DNA from: Rufibacter sp. DG15C | Lineage (GTDB): Bacteria; Bacteroidota; Bacteroidia; Cytophagales; Hymenobacteraceae | Length of the DNA: 64,000 nt | Direction of reading: 5' to 3' | Assembly (NCBI RefSeq): GCF_001577755.1 | Contig: NZ_CP010776.1 | Coordinates: 62,001 to 126,000, forward strand | In this document: positions 17,418 to 26,427 of the stretch, one piece after another | Position numbering within the stretch: the first letter of the stretch is position 1 | How the letters are laid out: each line of letters starts with the position of its first letter | The notes under the pieces: model-generated | Databases searched by the model: none | Told to the model about the DNA's origin: nothing | The model's input: only the letters and a program-made list of their open reading frames with translations | Position numbers and translations under genes: made by a program

Positions 17418-17909
17418 ATGCGCTCTCACACCAGAACCTTCATCCTCATTGCTGCCTGCTTTTTGTGGGCCGGCCTCATCATAGGCATCTCTTTCATAGA
17501 ATCGCCCGCCAAGTTCAACGCGCCCGGCATGACGCTGTCTTTAGGTTTGGGCATAGAAAGACTGGTGTTTAGCTTGGTGAACAAAGTAGAGATTGCCCTC
17601 TGCACCATTCTGCTGGTGGCCATGTGTTTTAACGGTACCACTAAAAGGGAATGGGTACTAGCCGGCGTCTTAACGGGCGTGCTGTTTCTGCAGACCAACT
17701 GGCTGTTGCATACCCTAGACGTGCAGGCCGTAGTCGTTGGCACCGGCCAAAACCCAGAACCCAACAGCTTGCATTCCTTGTATCAGGCGCTGGAGTTTGT
17801 CAAAACGATTCTACTGTTCATCCTCGCTTTTCTGGCGCATAAGCTCACCATCATCCATAAACACGCTGACCGCCTGAAAGCCCACCGGCTACAGGAACTG
17901 GTCTCTTAA
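17418..17909 (+). CDS. Four-helix membrane protein, unknown
   Basis: A 163-residue integral membrane protein with four predicted hydrophobic helices (around 8-25, 55-70, 80-100 and 128-145). The conserved-looking FIESPAKFNAPG loop after TM1 and LHTLD after TM3 recall small DUF-type membrane proteins of Bacteroidota, but I cannot name the family. It is followed 26 bp later by a cupin gene on the same strand and probably shares its transcript. Confidence 0.75.
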   Translation: MRSHTRTFILIAACFLWAGLIIGISFIESPAKFNAPGMTLSLGLGIERLVFSLVNKVEIALCTILLVAMCFNGTTKREWVLAGVLTGVLFLQTNWLLHTLDVQAVVVGTGQNPEPNSLHSLYQALEFVKTILLFILAFLAHKLTIIHKHADRLKAHRLQELVS

Positions 17910-17935
17910 TACCACTCACGCAAAACACTAAAACT

Positions 17936-18265
17936 ATGGCTCCTTCTCACCTACAAGCACAACTGCAACTCCCTGACCTGGCGGGTCAACTGGCATTTTC
18001 TTCAGAGAGATTCCAGAGCAAGATCCTCTCTGACCAGGGATTCCAGAAAGTTATTCTGTTTGCTTTTTCTGAAGGGCAGGAACTGAAGACACACACCACC
18101 CCCATAAATGCGCTGTTGCTGGTGCTGGAAGGCGAATGCTCTTTTACCTTCCCGGAGGAAGGCATGGAAAAAACGCTGAAGCCTGGGCAGATTATTCAGA
18201 TTCCGGCCAAAGTGCCTCATTCTCTAAAAGCGCTTTCTAATTTTAAGATGGTATTGATCAAGTAA
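17936..18265 (+). CDS. Cupin-domain protein
   Basis: A 109-residue single-domain beta-barrel. The central segment, INALLLVLEGECSFTF followed by LKPGQIIQIPAKVPHSLKAL, matches the second cupin motif (G-D-x-x-x-x-P-x-x-x-x-H) with the HS histidine, while motif 1 retains HTTPINALLLVLEG. Small proteins of this type bind a metal or small ligand; no enzymatic role can be assigned. It lies 26 bp after the membrane protein gene and ends at a convergent palindrome. Confidence 0.85.
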   Translation: MAPSHLQAQLQLPDLAGQLAFSSERFQSKILSDQGFQKVILFAFSEGQELKTHTTPINALLLVLEGECSFTFPEEGMEKTLKPGQIIQIPAKVPHSLKALSNFKMVLIK

Positions 18266-18290
18266 AGCAAGAGATTAGCTTACTCTGTTG

Positions 18291-18348
18291 GCCCGTGGTT
18301 CATTTTTGGCTTGTTTTCTATAGAATAGGCCAAAAACGAACCACGGGC
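18291..18348. repeat. Dispersed palindrome, extended arms
   Basis: The family core (TTTTTGGCTTGTTTTC...GAATAGGCCAAAAACG) is extended by gene-specific complementary flanks GCCCGTGGTT / AACCACGGGC, giving a 58-bp hairpin between convergent genes where it could end transcription both ways. Confidence 0.9.
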
Positions 18349-18360
18349 TTTCTCTTTGGC

Positions 18361-19065
18361 TTACGCTTCTGCTATCTCAAATTTGTAGCCCCGCCCATGA
18401 ATAGTAGTGATCTTGACGCTTGAGTCTGGTTGCAGGTATTTGCGCAGGCGCGAAATGAAGACGTCCAGGCTTCGGCCCACAAAATACCCGTCGTCCTGCC
18501 AGAGGCGTTGCAGGATCTCCTCGCGCCGCAACAACTGGTCTGGGTGTTGCACGAAGAGCCGAAGCAGTTCGGCCTCGCGGTCTGTAAGGACGTGCGTTTT
18601 GCCGCCCACGTGCAGCAACAGGTTCTTGAAGTCCAGGGAAGAGGCGCCAAACACATGCGTGTCTGTTGTGGTTGCTGTGCTAGAAGTAGTTTCAGTGGAT
18701 TTACTCGTTCGGCGCAGAATGGCTTTCACTCTGTACACCAATTCCTCCAGCCCGAAGGGTTTGGTCAAGTAGTCATCACAACCCAGTTCAAAACCCTGCA
18801 ACCGGTCTGCCTTGAGCGCCTTGGCCGTCAGAAACATAAACGGCACCTCTATATTCTGCCAGCGTATCTCTTGGGCCAGCGAAAAGCCGTCCAACTTGGG
18901 CAACATCACATCCAGGACGCAGAGGTCAAATTCATTTTGGTTAATCGCTCGTAATCCAGCCTCACCATCGGTGCAAAGTGTGACCGCGTATCCCGCACTT
19001 TCCAGGCTATCCTGTAGCAAAAACCCTAGATTAGGGTCATCTTCTACAATGAGGATGTGGGGCAT
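18361..19065 (-). CDS. OmpR-family response regulator (RprY-like)
   Basis: A 234-residue two-domain regulator. The receiver domain (1-115) has the acidic pair in VEDD, the phosphoacceptor D52 (LDVMLP), T80 and K102 (TKPF). The C-terminal winged helix (about 138-232) contains LTDREAELLRLF and the final RLRKYLQPDSSVKITTIHGRGYKF strand-turn typical of OmpR/PhoB members. A Ser/Thr-rich linker (122-135) joins them. It is followed, in transcription order preceded, by its likely cognate kinase gene 33 bp away. Confidence 0.92.
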   Translation of the reverse strand: MPHILIVEDDPNLGFLLQDSLESAGYAVTLCTDGEAGLRAINQNEFDLCVLDVMLPKLDGFSLAQEIRWQNIEVPFMFLTAKALKADRLQGFELGCDDYLTKPFGLEELVYRVKAILRRTSKSTETTSSTATTTDTHVFGASSLDFKNLLLHVGGKTHVLTDREAELLRLFVQHPDQLLRREEILQRLWQDDGYFVGRSLDVFISRLRKYLQPDSSVKITTIHGRGYKFEIAEA

Positions 19066-19098
19066 TGTGAGAGAAGTTATATAAATGACAAAGTCCAG

Positions 19099-20376
19099 TT
19101 ACCTACAAGGTAACACCAGATTAAAACATGTCCCTTTTTGGTCTGCGCTTTCAACGGACACGTGACCGTGGTGGGCGTCCATGATGGCTTTCACGTAGCT
19201 CAATCCCAGCCCGAAGCCTTTGACATTGTGCACGTTGCCGGTGGGTACGCGGTAGAACTTGTCAAACAGAAACTTCTGGAACTCCTGCTTGATGCCAATC
19301 CCGCTGTCGCGCACGCTAATCAAGATGCCCTGCGCCACATCGCGGGTGCTAATTTCAATATCAGGAGATTGGGGCGAATACTTTTCGGCGTTGTCCAGGA
19401 GGCTATAGAGGGCGTTGGCCACGTGCAGGCTGTCGGCGTGTACCAGCGGTTGGGTGGCTTGCAGGTTGAGCCGTAACTGACCGGCCCGTTGCTGCAGGCG
19501 CGGCGCCAGGTTCTGACTAGTCTCTTGCAGAAGCGCGTGCACGTCTACGGTTTCTTTCTTAAGCACCAGTTCCCGGCTTTCCATGGTGGCCATTTGCAGG
19601 ACGCGTTCTACCTGCGCGCGCAGGCGTTCGTTCTCAGAATAGATCAAGTCATGGTACCGGGAGAGACGGTCCGGAGAAAGCGTTTCGGGGCGTTTGCGCA
19701 ACACCTCGCTGGCCAGGCCAATGTTGGTGATGGGCGTCTGCAACTCATGGGTGAGGTTGTTGATGAAGTCGGTTTTGAGTTCGGCCAGGCGTTTCTCGCG
19801 CAGAATCTGGAACATGGTATACGCAAAGAACAACACCACCAACAGCAAGGCGCCGGTAGAATACCACCAGAACTCCATCTCGCCCAGAATTACCGATGTC
19901 TTATTGGGGAACACCACCGCCATGTTGTACAGCTTAGGCGCCTGCCCCTGTTCATGCCGCACCACCGGAGGCGTAGTGGTGGCTAGTTTCCTTTGCGTGG
20001 CCGGCACGTATTTCCCGAACATCAGGGTATCATCCAAGCTGTTGTATAGGCCAAATTCATAGGCTTCCTGCAGGTTTCGTCGGCCCAGTTCCTGTTGCAA
20101 CAAGCGCTCTGCCTGGACTGGGTCAATGGGTGCGTTGAGCTCAGCGAGGTAATAGTTGGAGGCAATCTGCTGAATAGGCTTTTGCGCCGAGGAAGCACCA
20201 CCCACCGTTGCCAGCAATTGGTCAGAGACGGTGGTGAGCGCCACCTGCACGCGGTGGTTGAAAGCTTTCTCCTCTACGCTGTAAGCCTTGGTGAGCCAGA
20301 CCAGCTGGGCGCTCAGCAGGGCCACCAGCGCAACGCTGGCCAATACCAGAATGATTTGAATTTTGCTTCGGCTCAT
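19099..20376 (-). CDS. Membrane sensor histidine kinase (RprX-like)
   Basis: A 425-residue kinase with two membrane helices (about 7-28 and 173-190) enclosing a periplasmic sensor region. The H-box is NLTHELQTPITNIG (H210), with Gln where Lys or Arg is more usual. The ATP-binding domain has the N-box (LYSLLDNAEKYS), G1 (RDSGIGI) and G2 (GFGLGLSYVK). It autophosphorylates and should pass phosphate to the adjacent OmpR-type regulator, 33 bp downstream on the same strand. The signal sensed is unknown. Confidence 0.92.
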   Translation of the reverse strand: MSRSKIQIILVLASVALVALLSAQLVWLTKAYSVEEKAFNHRVQVALTTVSDQLLATVGGASSAQKPIQQIASNYYLAELNAPIDPVQAERLLQQELGRRNLQEAYEFGLYNSLDDTLMFGKYVPATQRKLATTTPPVVRHEQGQAPKLYNMAVVFPNKTSVILGEMEFWWYSTGALLLVVLFFAYTMFQILREKRLAELKTDFINNLTHELQTPITNIGLASEVLRKRPETLSPDRLSRYHDLIYSENERLRAQVERVLQMATMESRELVLKKETVDVHALLQETSQNLAPRLQQRAGQLRLNLQATQPLVHADSLHVANALYSLLDNAEKYSPQSPDIEISTRDVAQGILISVRDSGIGIKQEFQKFLFDKFYRVPTGNVHNVKGFGLGLSYVKAIMDAHHGHVSVESADQKGTCFNLVLPCR

Positions 20377-20474
20377 GGCTTAAAGGTAACCAATTTCTGG
20401 ATGAGACGCTCCCCGTTAACATCTCATTAACATCATTTTACAATCCATTAACCTAGGTGCATTCCCTGGCGCTC

Positions 20475-20482
20475 TACCTTTG
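20475..20482 (+). promoter_or_regulatory. Candidate -7 box
   Basis: TACCTTTG matches the Bacteroidota -7 element TAnnTTTG exactly, 155 bp before the DUF2723 gene. A matching -33 box was not found, so confidence is low. Confidence 0.3.
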
Positions 20483-20636
20483 CCTAGAAGGTAGTCAGTA
20501 GTGTTGGACAGAATTACAAACAGCTGATTCTGTTTCCCTTTCGAATTCGCTAAGCATTTCAGGCACCTTATACACCCCAACTTTTCAAAGCGATTCAGGC
20601 TGATATCCTTCTAATACTCCTTAACCAGAATAACCT

Positions 20637-23600
20637 ATGCTACTGACCAAACCTGTTTCCCAACATAAAACGATTCCTGGTAAGACTTCCCCTGAAATGC
20701 TCTTCGGGAGAAGGCAGTTTATCCCTTTGCTTCTGGGGATGGTAGTCATTGCGGTCGGATTTATCTGCATGGCATTGGACCCCACGCCGCAGGGCTATGG
20801 TTTGCTGGGCCTCACGCTGGGACCGCTATTGGTAGTTATCGGGTTGATGCTTCCGTTTTTCGGCATTTTCCGGAAAAACAGGCCAAAAACGGAGGGACAG
20901 ATTTTACCAAAGCAACCCGAGGAAGTACAGAATGCCTGGAAATCGTTTCACCGTTGGAACCTGCTGGTAGGTTGGTGCGTGGCGTTGATAGCCTTGACGG
21001 TTTATGTCTTGACCTTGGAGCCTAGCACCAGCTTTTGGGACACGGGTGAGTTTATTGCGGCGGCCTACAAATTGCAGGTACCACATCCGCCGGGGGCGCC
21101 GTTGTTTTTGTTGATTGGCCGGTTGTTTACGCTGTTGAGTTTTGGCAATGTCACCCAGGTGGCCTGGTGCATGAACCTGCTGTCTGCCCTGAGCAGTGCA
21201 GGCACGGTGCTGTTTCTGTTCTGGAGCATCACGCTGTTGGCCAAGCGTCTACTTTCCATTTCTCCAGAAGGACCCACCAGGTCCCAGCAAGTTCTGCTAC
21301 TAGCCAGTGCCACCGTGGGCGCCTTGGGATTTGCGTTCACGGACTCGTTCTGGTTTTCTGCCGTTGAGGCCGAAGTCTACGCCCTCTCCTCCTTCTTCAC
21401 GGCCATCGTCTTCTGGGCCGCCCTCATGTGGCAAGCCAAATCTCATACCCCGCAGGCCGACCGTTGGCTTCTGTTCTTGGCGTATCTGGTAGGCTTGTCC
21501 ATTGGCGTCCACTTGCTCAATCTGGTGGCAATTCCGGCCATTGCCTTGCTGGTCTACCTGCAACGCAACAAACCTACCAAGCGCGGAATTTTGCTTTCCT
21601 TGGTCATCGGTGGAGCCATTGTGCTGGTAGTGATGGAAGGTGTCATTACGGGCTTGCCTACGCTAGCCGGTACCTTTGAGGTCTTCTTTGTCAACAGTTT
21701 GAGTTTGCCGTATGGCAGTGGAGCCGTGTTGTTTCTATTGTTGCTTGCCGGGGCGCTGGTGTACGGACTGCGCTGGGCCAAGCAACATGGCAAAGCGGTT
21801 CTGCATACGTCTTTAGTGGCCTTTATCTTGATTTTGACGGGCTATTCCTCTTACTTGATGGTGCCTATCCGGTCTGGATATAACACGCCCATTGACGAGA
21901 ACAATCCAGAGAACCTACTCAGCTTTGTGAGCTACCTCAAACGCGAGCAGTATGGATCCCGGCCGTTGGTATACGGACCGCAGTTCAATGCCCAAAGCCA
22001 GAGCTATGACAAGACGGGCGTTGTCTATGCGCCCCAAAACGGCAAATATGAAGTAGTAGACACTAAGTTTGAAACTACCTATCTGGCCCAGGACAAAGTT
22101 CTCTTACCACGGCTGTATTCTCCAGAACCTTCGCATCTGCGGGCGTACCAGCAATGGGTGAACGTAGAGGCAGGCCAGAAACCTAGCTTCGGGCAAAATT
22201 TAGCATTTCTCTGGAACTACCAGTTGGGTCACATGTATTGGCGGTACTTCGGGTGGAATTTTGTGGGCCGCGAGCATGATACCCAACACGCCGGCGTGCT
22301 GTGGCCTTGGGAACGAAACCAAGACGTACCCGCTCCGCTTTCGGCCAGCAAGGCCAGAAACCAATTCTATCTGTTGCCCTTGCTCCTAGGCGTTTTTGGC
22401 CTGTTTTTCCAGTTTAAGCGCAAAACCGGGGATGCCTGGACGGTGCTCCTGCTTTTCTTCTTTACAGGCGTGGCCATTGTGCTGTACCTGAACCAACCTC
22501 CCGTAGAGCCACGGGAACGGGACTATACTTTCGCGGGCTCATACTACGCGTTCAGCATCTGGATGGGATTGGGGGTTCTGGCCATCGCCGAAGGCTTAAG
22601 AAAAGTCTTAAAATCAGACATCATAATTGCAGTTTCGGCTACTATTTTGGCGCTGTCGGTACCGGTTATTTTGCTAGCCGAAGGCTGGGACGACCATGAC
22701 CGTTCAGGCCGTTCGCATGCTATGGATAATGCCCGTAACCTGTTAAGTTCTGTAGCGCCCAACGCCATCCTGTTCACCAACGGCGACAATGACACCTTCC
22801 CGCTGTGGTACGCACAAGAAGTGGAAGGCTTTAGGACCGATGTGCGCGTGCTGGTCCTCCCCTACCTCAACACTGACTGGTACATTGAGCAGTTGAAGAA
22901 GCAGATGAACGCGTCTAAGCCGTTGGAAACCACCTTGGAGATGCCGCAATACGCGTTTAGCAACAACAACTATTTACCCTTTGTGGCCAACCCCACCGTG
23001 CAAGAAAGTGGCATGGACTTACGACAGTTTTTGACCCTCCTGCAACAGAACCACCCCGCGTTGCAGGTGCAGGCGCAGGACGGCAGAACGCTAAACACCT
23101 TACCTACCAAGAAACTGCAGTTAGCGGTAGATGCTCAGGCAATCTTGCAGAACCAAACCGTTTCATCTGCGCGCGCCAATCAGGTAGCCCCTGTCATGCA
23201 ATGGGAGTTGCAAACCGAGGCGCTTGAGAAAAAGCATTTGGTCATTTTGGATATTCTGGCTACCAATAACTGGAAGCGGCCCATCTACTTCTCCACATCG
23301 GGCGGCGAAACCTCAGAATTGGGTTTGCAGCCGTTTCTGCAACTAGAAGGCATGGCCTTGCGCGTGGTGCCTGCCCGCAATCCTAATCCGCAGGCCGAAG
23401 CGTATGTTGACAAAGACAGAACTTCTCAAAGCCTTATGCATACGTTTACGTTTACCGGCCTGCAAAACCCAGACAACGTGTATGAGGATAACTTCACCAC
23501 GCAGGTAGTGCCCATTTACCGAAAGAATTTCGCGGAGCTGGCCACGGCTTATCTACAGAACAATGAGCCATTAAAAGCGCGCGCCGTTCTAAAGAAATGC

Positions 23601-23897
23601 CTCACCGCCTTACCAGACCATGGTGCCCCGCACAACTTTGAAAGTGCCTCACTGGTCTTGCCTTTGGCGCAGGCGGGTATGGAGAGAGAATCTGTAAAAT
23701 TGACCCAATTGCTTAGCCGCCGGTTTGACCAGTTGCTTACGTATTACAATACGCAACCGCTATATTATGACCGCGAACGCCAGCTTAACTTGTACGGCCT
23801 TCAGTTGCTGACCCAAGCTGCTTACAGCGCTAAAATGCCGCAGGCCAAGCAACTAGAAGCGCTGTTCAACAAGCATTATCTCTTGCTTAAGAAGTAG
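20637..23897 (+). CDS. DUF2723 (GT117) membrane glycosyltransferase
   Basis: A 1086-residue multi-pass protein of the DUF2723 family, implicated in protein O-glycosylation in Bacteroidota. Hallmarks are WDTGEFIAAAYKLQVPHPPGAPL (about 132-154, catalytic-type acidic motif), EPRERDYTFAGSYYAF and NGDNDTFPLWYAQEVEG; the C-terminal 200 residues are soluble. An N-terminal extension (22-84) with two membrane helices resembles the small DUF3098 protein and is followed by a basic linker. Two dispersed palindromes lie inside this gene, at codons ~72-86 and ~585-598, and are translated in frame. It stands alone and ends before a palindrome. Confidence 0.9.
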   Translation: MLLTKPVSQHKTIPGKTSPEMLFGRRQFIPLLLGMVVIAVGFICMALDPTPQGYGLLGLTLGPLLVVIGLMLPFFGIFRKNRPKTEGQILPKQPEEVQNAWKSFHRWNLLVGWCVALIALTVYVLTLEPSTSFWDTGEFIAAAYKLQVPHPPGAPLFLLIGRLFTLLSFGNVTQVAWCMNLLSALSSAGTVLFLFWSITLLAKRLLSISPEGPTRSQQVLLLASATVGALGFAFTDSFWFSAVEAEVYALSSFFTAIVFWAALMWQAKSHTPQADRWLLFLAYLVGLSIGVHLLNLVAIPAIALLVYLQRNKPTKRGILLSLVIGGAIVLVVMEGVITGLPTLAGTFEVFFVNSLSLPYGSGAVLFLLLLAGALVYGLRWAKQHGKAVLHTSLVAFILILTGYSSYLMVPIRSGYNTPIDENNPENLLSFVSYLKREQYGSRPLVYGPQFNAQSQSYDKTGVVYAPQNGKYEVVDTKFETTYLAQDKVLLPRLYSPEPSHLRAYQQWVNVEAGQKPSFGQNLAFLWNYQLGHMYWRYFGWNFVGREHDTQHAGVLWPWERNQDVPAPLSASKARNQFYLLPLLLGVFGLFFQFKRKTGDAWTVLLLFFFTGVAIVLYLNQPPVEPRERDYTFAGSYYAFSIWMGLGVLAIAEGLRKVLKSDIIIAVSATILALSVPVILLAEGWDDHDRSGRSHAMDNARNLLSSVAPNAILFTNGDNDTFPLWYAQEVEGFRTDVRVLVLPYLNTDWYIEQLKKQMNASKPLETTLEMPQYAFSNNNYLPFVANPTVQESGMDLRQFLTLLQQNHPALQVQAQDGRTLNTLPTKKLQLAVDAQAILQNQTVSSARANQVAPVMQWELQTEALEKKHLVILDILATNNWKRPIYFSTSGGETSELGLQPFLQLEGMALRVVPARNPNPQAEAYVDKDRTSQSLMHTFTFTGLQNPDNVYEDNFTTQVVPIYRKNFAELATAYLQNNEPLKARAVLKKCLTALPDHGAPHNFESASLVLPLAQAGMERESVKLTQLLSRRFDQLLTYYNTQPLYYDRERQLNLYGLQLLTQAAYSAKMPQAKQLEALFNKHYLLLKK
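20850..20894. repeat. Dispersed palindrome inside coding sequence
   Basis: TTCCGTTTTTCGGCATTTTC and GGAAAAACAGGCCAAAAACGG form a clear family copy in frame within the DUF2723 gene. It encodes LPFFGIFRKNRPKTEG at the junction between the N-terminal two-helix segment and the main domain. Confidence 0.85.
22390..22428. repeat. Degenerate palindrome inside coding sequence
   Basis: GCGTTTTTGGCCTGTTTTTCC is a strong left arm; the right arm (TTTAAGCGCAAAACCG) is decayed. It encodes GVFGLFFQFKRKTG at a membrane-helix end of the DUF2723 protein. Confidence 0.6.
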
Positions 23898-23921
23898 TAT
23901 TGGCAACTAATTGGCAAAACA

Positions 23922-23955
23922 TTTTAGGCCTGTTTTCTGGAAAACAGGCCTAAAA
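23922..23955. repeat. Dispersed palindrome, perfect arms
   Basis: Perfect 16-bp arms TTTTAGGCCTGTTTTC / GAAAACAGGCCTAAAA with a two-base centre, 24 bp after the DUF2723 stop in a convergent gap. The T-to-A core change is matched on both arms. Confidence 0.92.
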
Positions 23956-24051
23956 CAAGGTATAGCATTTGGTTAGTGCCTAGCTTGCCCACAAGATTCT
24001 TTCAGGAGGACAAAGGTGGGAAGGACAGTTAGAATGGGGAATCCATAACTC

Positions 24052-24693
24052 TTAAAACGGGATTTCCATGGCTTGCAGCAGTCTTTCTTCTAATTCCAGC
24101 AATTGGCAATAGCCTTTGGAGATGAGGCGCGGACCCTCTGGATGGTCCAGAAAAACGGACGGCAGCGTGTCTACGCCCAAGCTCTGGACGTATTGGAACT
24201 CCTGTTCGGTTTGTCTAAAGATTTCCTCGGTTTCAAAGACGGCCAGAAACAGGTTCTCAGAAATCCCGAAGAGCCGCATAATGTCCACCAGCACTTGGGT
24301 GTTGCTCAGGTCCAGGCCGTCTGCGTAGAAACTGGAGTGCATGGCGCGGAGGACTTCTAAGGTTAGCGCGGGCCGAAGGTGGCGCACCGTTAAAAGCGCG
24401 CGGCAGGCCGGTTCTGTGTCATAGGTAAGTTCTGGCGCCAGAAAGGTTCTGTAGTCAAAGGGCAGCTGTGATTTGGATTGTGCCCGGTGCCAGCCCACCG
24501 CCAGTTTATCGCGTTCCTCGGCGGTGAGGGGCTCTTGCGCGTAGGGCCTGAATCCGCCTACCAGCACTTTTACCGTGAGTCTGCCAAACCAAAGAGCCTG
24601 CAGGCGGCGCACCACGGGCGTGAAGCCGTAGCACCACGCGCACATGGGATCTGTGACATAGAGCAGCACTGGGTTTTCAGGCAAAAGAGGCAT
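24052..24693 (-). CDS. DsbA-family thioredoxin-fold protein
   Basis: A 213-residue cytoplasmic protein (no signal peptide). The redox motif CAWC (C18-C21) follows a first beta strand LLYVTDPM, and TLPSVFLD supplies the cis-proline loop. The arrangement matches the FrnE-like branch of DsbA proteins, which includes 2-hydroxychromene-2-carboxylate isomerase-type folds and predicted thiol oxidoreductases. Its partner is unknown. It is transcribed alone, after a palindrome and a terminator-free gap. Confidence 0.88.
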   Translation of the reverse strand: MPLLPENPVLLYVTDPMCAWCYGFTPVVRRLQALWFGRLTVKVLVGGFRPYAQEPLTAEERDKLAVGWHRAQSKSQLPFDYRTFLAPELTYDTEPACRALLTVRHLRPALTLEVLRAMHSSFYADGLDLSNTQVLVDIMRLFGISENLFLAVFETEEIFRQTEQEFQYVQSLGVDTLPSVFLDHPEGPRLISKGYCQLLELEERLLQAMEIPF

Positions 24694-24788
24694 AGGCCGT
24701 AAAAGATGGTGACTATTCTTTTACCGCGTCAAGCTGCAGAAAGGTTTACTGATTTTGAATTGGAAACCAAACCTGCTTTGCGTGTCCT

Positions 24789-24830
24789 GCCGTTTTTGGC
24801 TCATTTCTGAGAAATTAAGCCAAAAACGGT
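24789..24830. repeat. Dispersed palindrome
   Basis: CCGTTTTTGGCTCATTTC and GAAATTAAGCCAAAAACGG, 18 bp downstream of the helicase stop. Confidence 0.88.
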
Positions 24831-24847
24831 CTCAGCAGCAGCGGTCC

Positions 24848-26113
24848 TTATTTCTTCTTCTTTTTCTTATTGGCGTTAGACACCTTGGGCGCCTTCTTCA
24901 TAGAATTCAATTTCTCCTCATGCTCGCGCATCAAGGCCATCACGTCTGGTTTGGCCTCTGAGGAGAAGTCAATGGTAGCCGAGTAATCGTCTTTGGGGAT
25001 CTCCAGTACTTTGATGGGCTTGCCTAGGAACTTCTCAATCTCGTTCAGAATGGGTTTTTCCTCAGGGCTACAGAACGAAACCGATTTCCCCTTGTGGGTA
25101 CCACGACCGGTACGGCCTACGCGGTGCACGTAGTTTTCGGGCACCTCGGGCAGGTCATAATTGACCACGTATTCTACGCTGGGGATGTCAATGCCACGGG
25201 AGCTCACGTCTGTGGCCACCAGCACCTTTACCTCGCCCTTCTTGAAGCGGTTTAAAGAGGTAAGGCGTTCTTTCTGGTCTTTGTCGCCGTGCAAGGTTTC
25301 GGTGACGATGCCCACGCGTTTCATGGCTTCGTGCACGCGTTCGGCGCGTACTTTGGTACGCACGAAGACCAGAATCTTGCTTCCAGCGTTTTCCTGAACC
25401 ACGCGCTCCAAAAAGAACCGCTTGTCATCCATGCCCACATAGGCCACCGAGTGGTCTACGTTCTTGGCCACCGGGTCCTTAGGCGACACCTGGATGCGGA
25501 TAGGCTTGGACACCAGCGAGTAGGCCAGGTCTTTGATGTATTCATTGATGGTAGCCGAGAAAAACAGCGTCTGGCGCTTGCGGGGCAAGAACTTCATCAG
25601 GTCCCGAATGTCCTTGATAAAGCCCAGGTCCAACATGTGGTCGGCCTCATCCAGGATGAGAATCTCTACGCGCTCCAGTCTGATGTAGCCTTGGCTTACC
25701 AGGTCAAACATGCGGCCGGGCGTGGCCACCAGAATATCAATACCGTCTTCCAGCTTTGCAATCTGAGGTCCTTGCTCCACTCCGCCAAACACAGAAAACG
25801 TCTTCACGCGCGTGTGCTTTCCCAGGGTCTGAAACACCTCCGTTATCTGGATAGCCAGTTCACGCGTGGGCACCATGACCAGGCATTTGATGCCGTCCTC
25901 ACGGGCGTACTGTTTGCGCTCATGCAGCTTGTGTAGCACCGGTATAGCAAAGGCCGCCGTCTTGCCGGTACCCGTTTGGGCAATGGCCAGCACGTCCTCG
26001 CCTTTTAAGATGGGCGGAATGGCTTTGAACTGGATGTCGGTGGGCTTCTTGAAGTCCAGTTTGTCCAGGGCTTTCTTGATGGCGGGATTTATAGAATAAT
26101 CGTCAAATTTCAT
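24848..26113 (-). CDS. DEAD-box ATP-dependent RNA helicase (RhlE-like)
   Basis: A 421-residue two-domain helicase. The Q motif region precedes motif I AQTGTGKT (45-52); further motifs are PTRELAIQI, TPGR, DEAD (155-158), SAT (186-188), and in domain 2 ATDVSSRGIDIPS and HRVGRTGRG. The C-terminus is short and ends in a Lys tail (KKKKKK), which likely aids RNA binding. It unwinds or remodels structured RNA, probably in ribosome assembly or cold growth; the specific target is unknown. Confidence 0.93.
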   Translation of the reverse strand: MKFDDYSINPAIKKALDKLDFKKPTDIQFKAIPPILKGEDVLAIAQTGTGKTAAFAIPVLHKLHERKQYAREDGIKCLVMVPTRELAIQITEVFQTLGKHTRVKTFSVFGGVEQGPQIAKLEDGIDILVATPGRMFDLVSQGYIRLERVEILILDEADHMLDLGFIKDIRDLMKFLPRKRQTLFFSATINEYIKDLAYSLVSKPIRIQVSPKDPVAKNVDHSVAYVGMDDKRFFLERVVQENAGSKILVFVRTKVRAERVHEAMKRVGIVTETLHGDKDQKERLTSLNRFKKGEVKVLVATDVSSRGIDIPSVEYVVNYDLPEVPENYVHRVGRTGRGTHKGKSVSFCSPEEKPILNEIEKFLGKPIKVLEIPKDDYSATIDFSSEAKPDVMALMREHEEKLNSMKKAPKVSNANKKKKKK

Positions 26114-26233
26114 GGGTACACGGGTTTCGGCGGGAGCCGAGGGTGAAAGCGTTTCTCCTTGTACGAAACACCAGCAGAAACTTTTGCAAAGGTGCGATTT
26201 CTTTCTGGCATTTGCAGGAAGAGGTGGGGGAAT

Positions 26234-26271
26234 TGCGTTTTTGGGCTGTTTTGGGAAAAGAGGCTTAAAGT
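26234..26271. repeat. Dispersed palindrome, degenerate copy
   Basis: TGCGTTTTTGGGCTGTTTTGGG followed by AAAAGAGGCTTAAAG in the gap upstream of the helicase. It is the last native repeat before the AT-rich cassette insert. Confidence 0.65.
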
Positions 26272-26427
26272 ATAGCAGGCTTCTACTAGGTGAACTTTGT
26301 AGTTCTTCTGGTTATGTATCTCCGTTTATCTAGCCAACAGTAGGCAGAAAAACGGAAGTTTATTCCATATATTGGGTTGCTAAACAGAATAACTTCGGTT
26401 AGCTTCTAGTTGGGCAAAATTTATAAA

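Noticed and set aside
25289-25936. 215-residue plus-strand frame opposite the DEAD-box helicase
   Set aside because: A mirror of conserved helicase codons with no recognisable domain.
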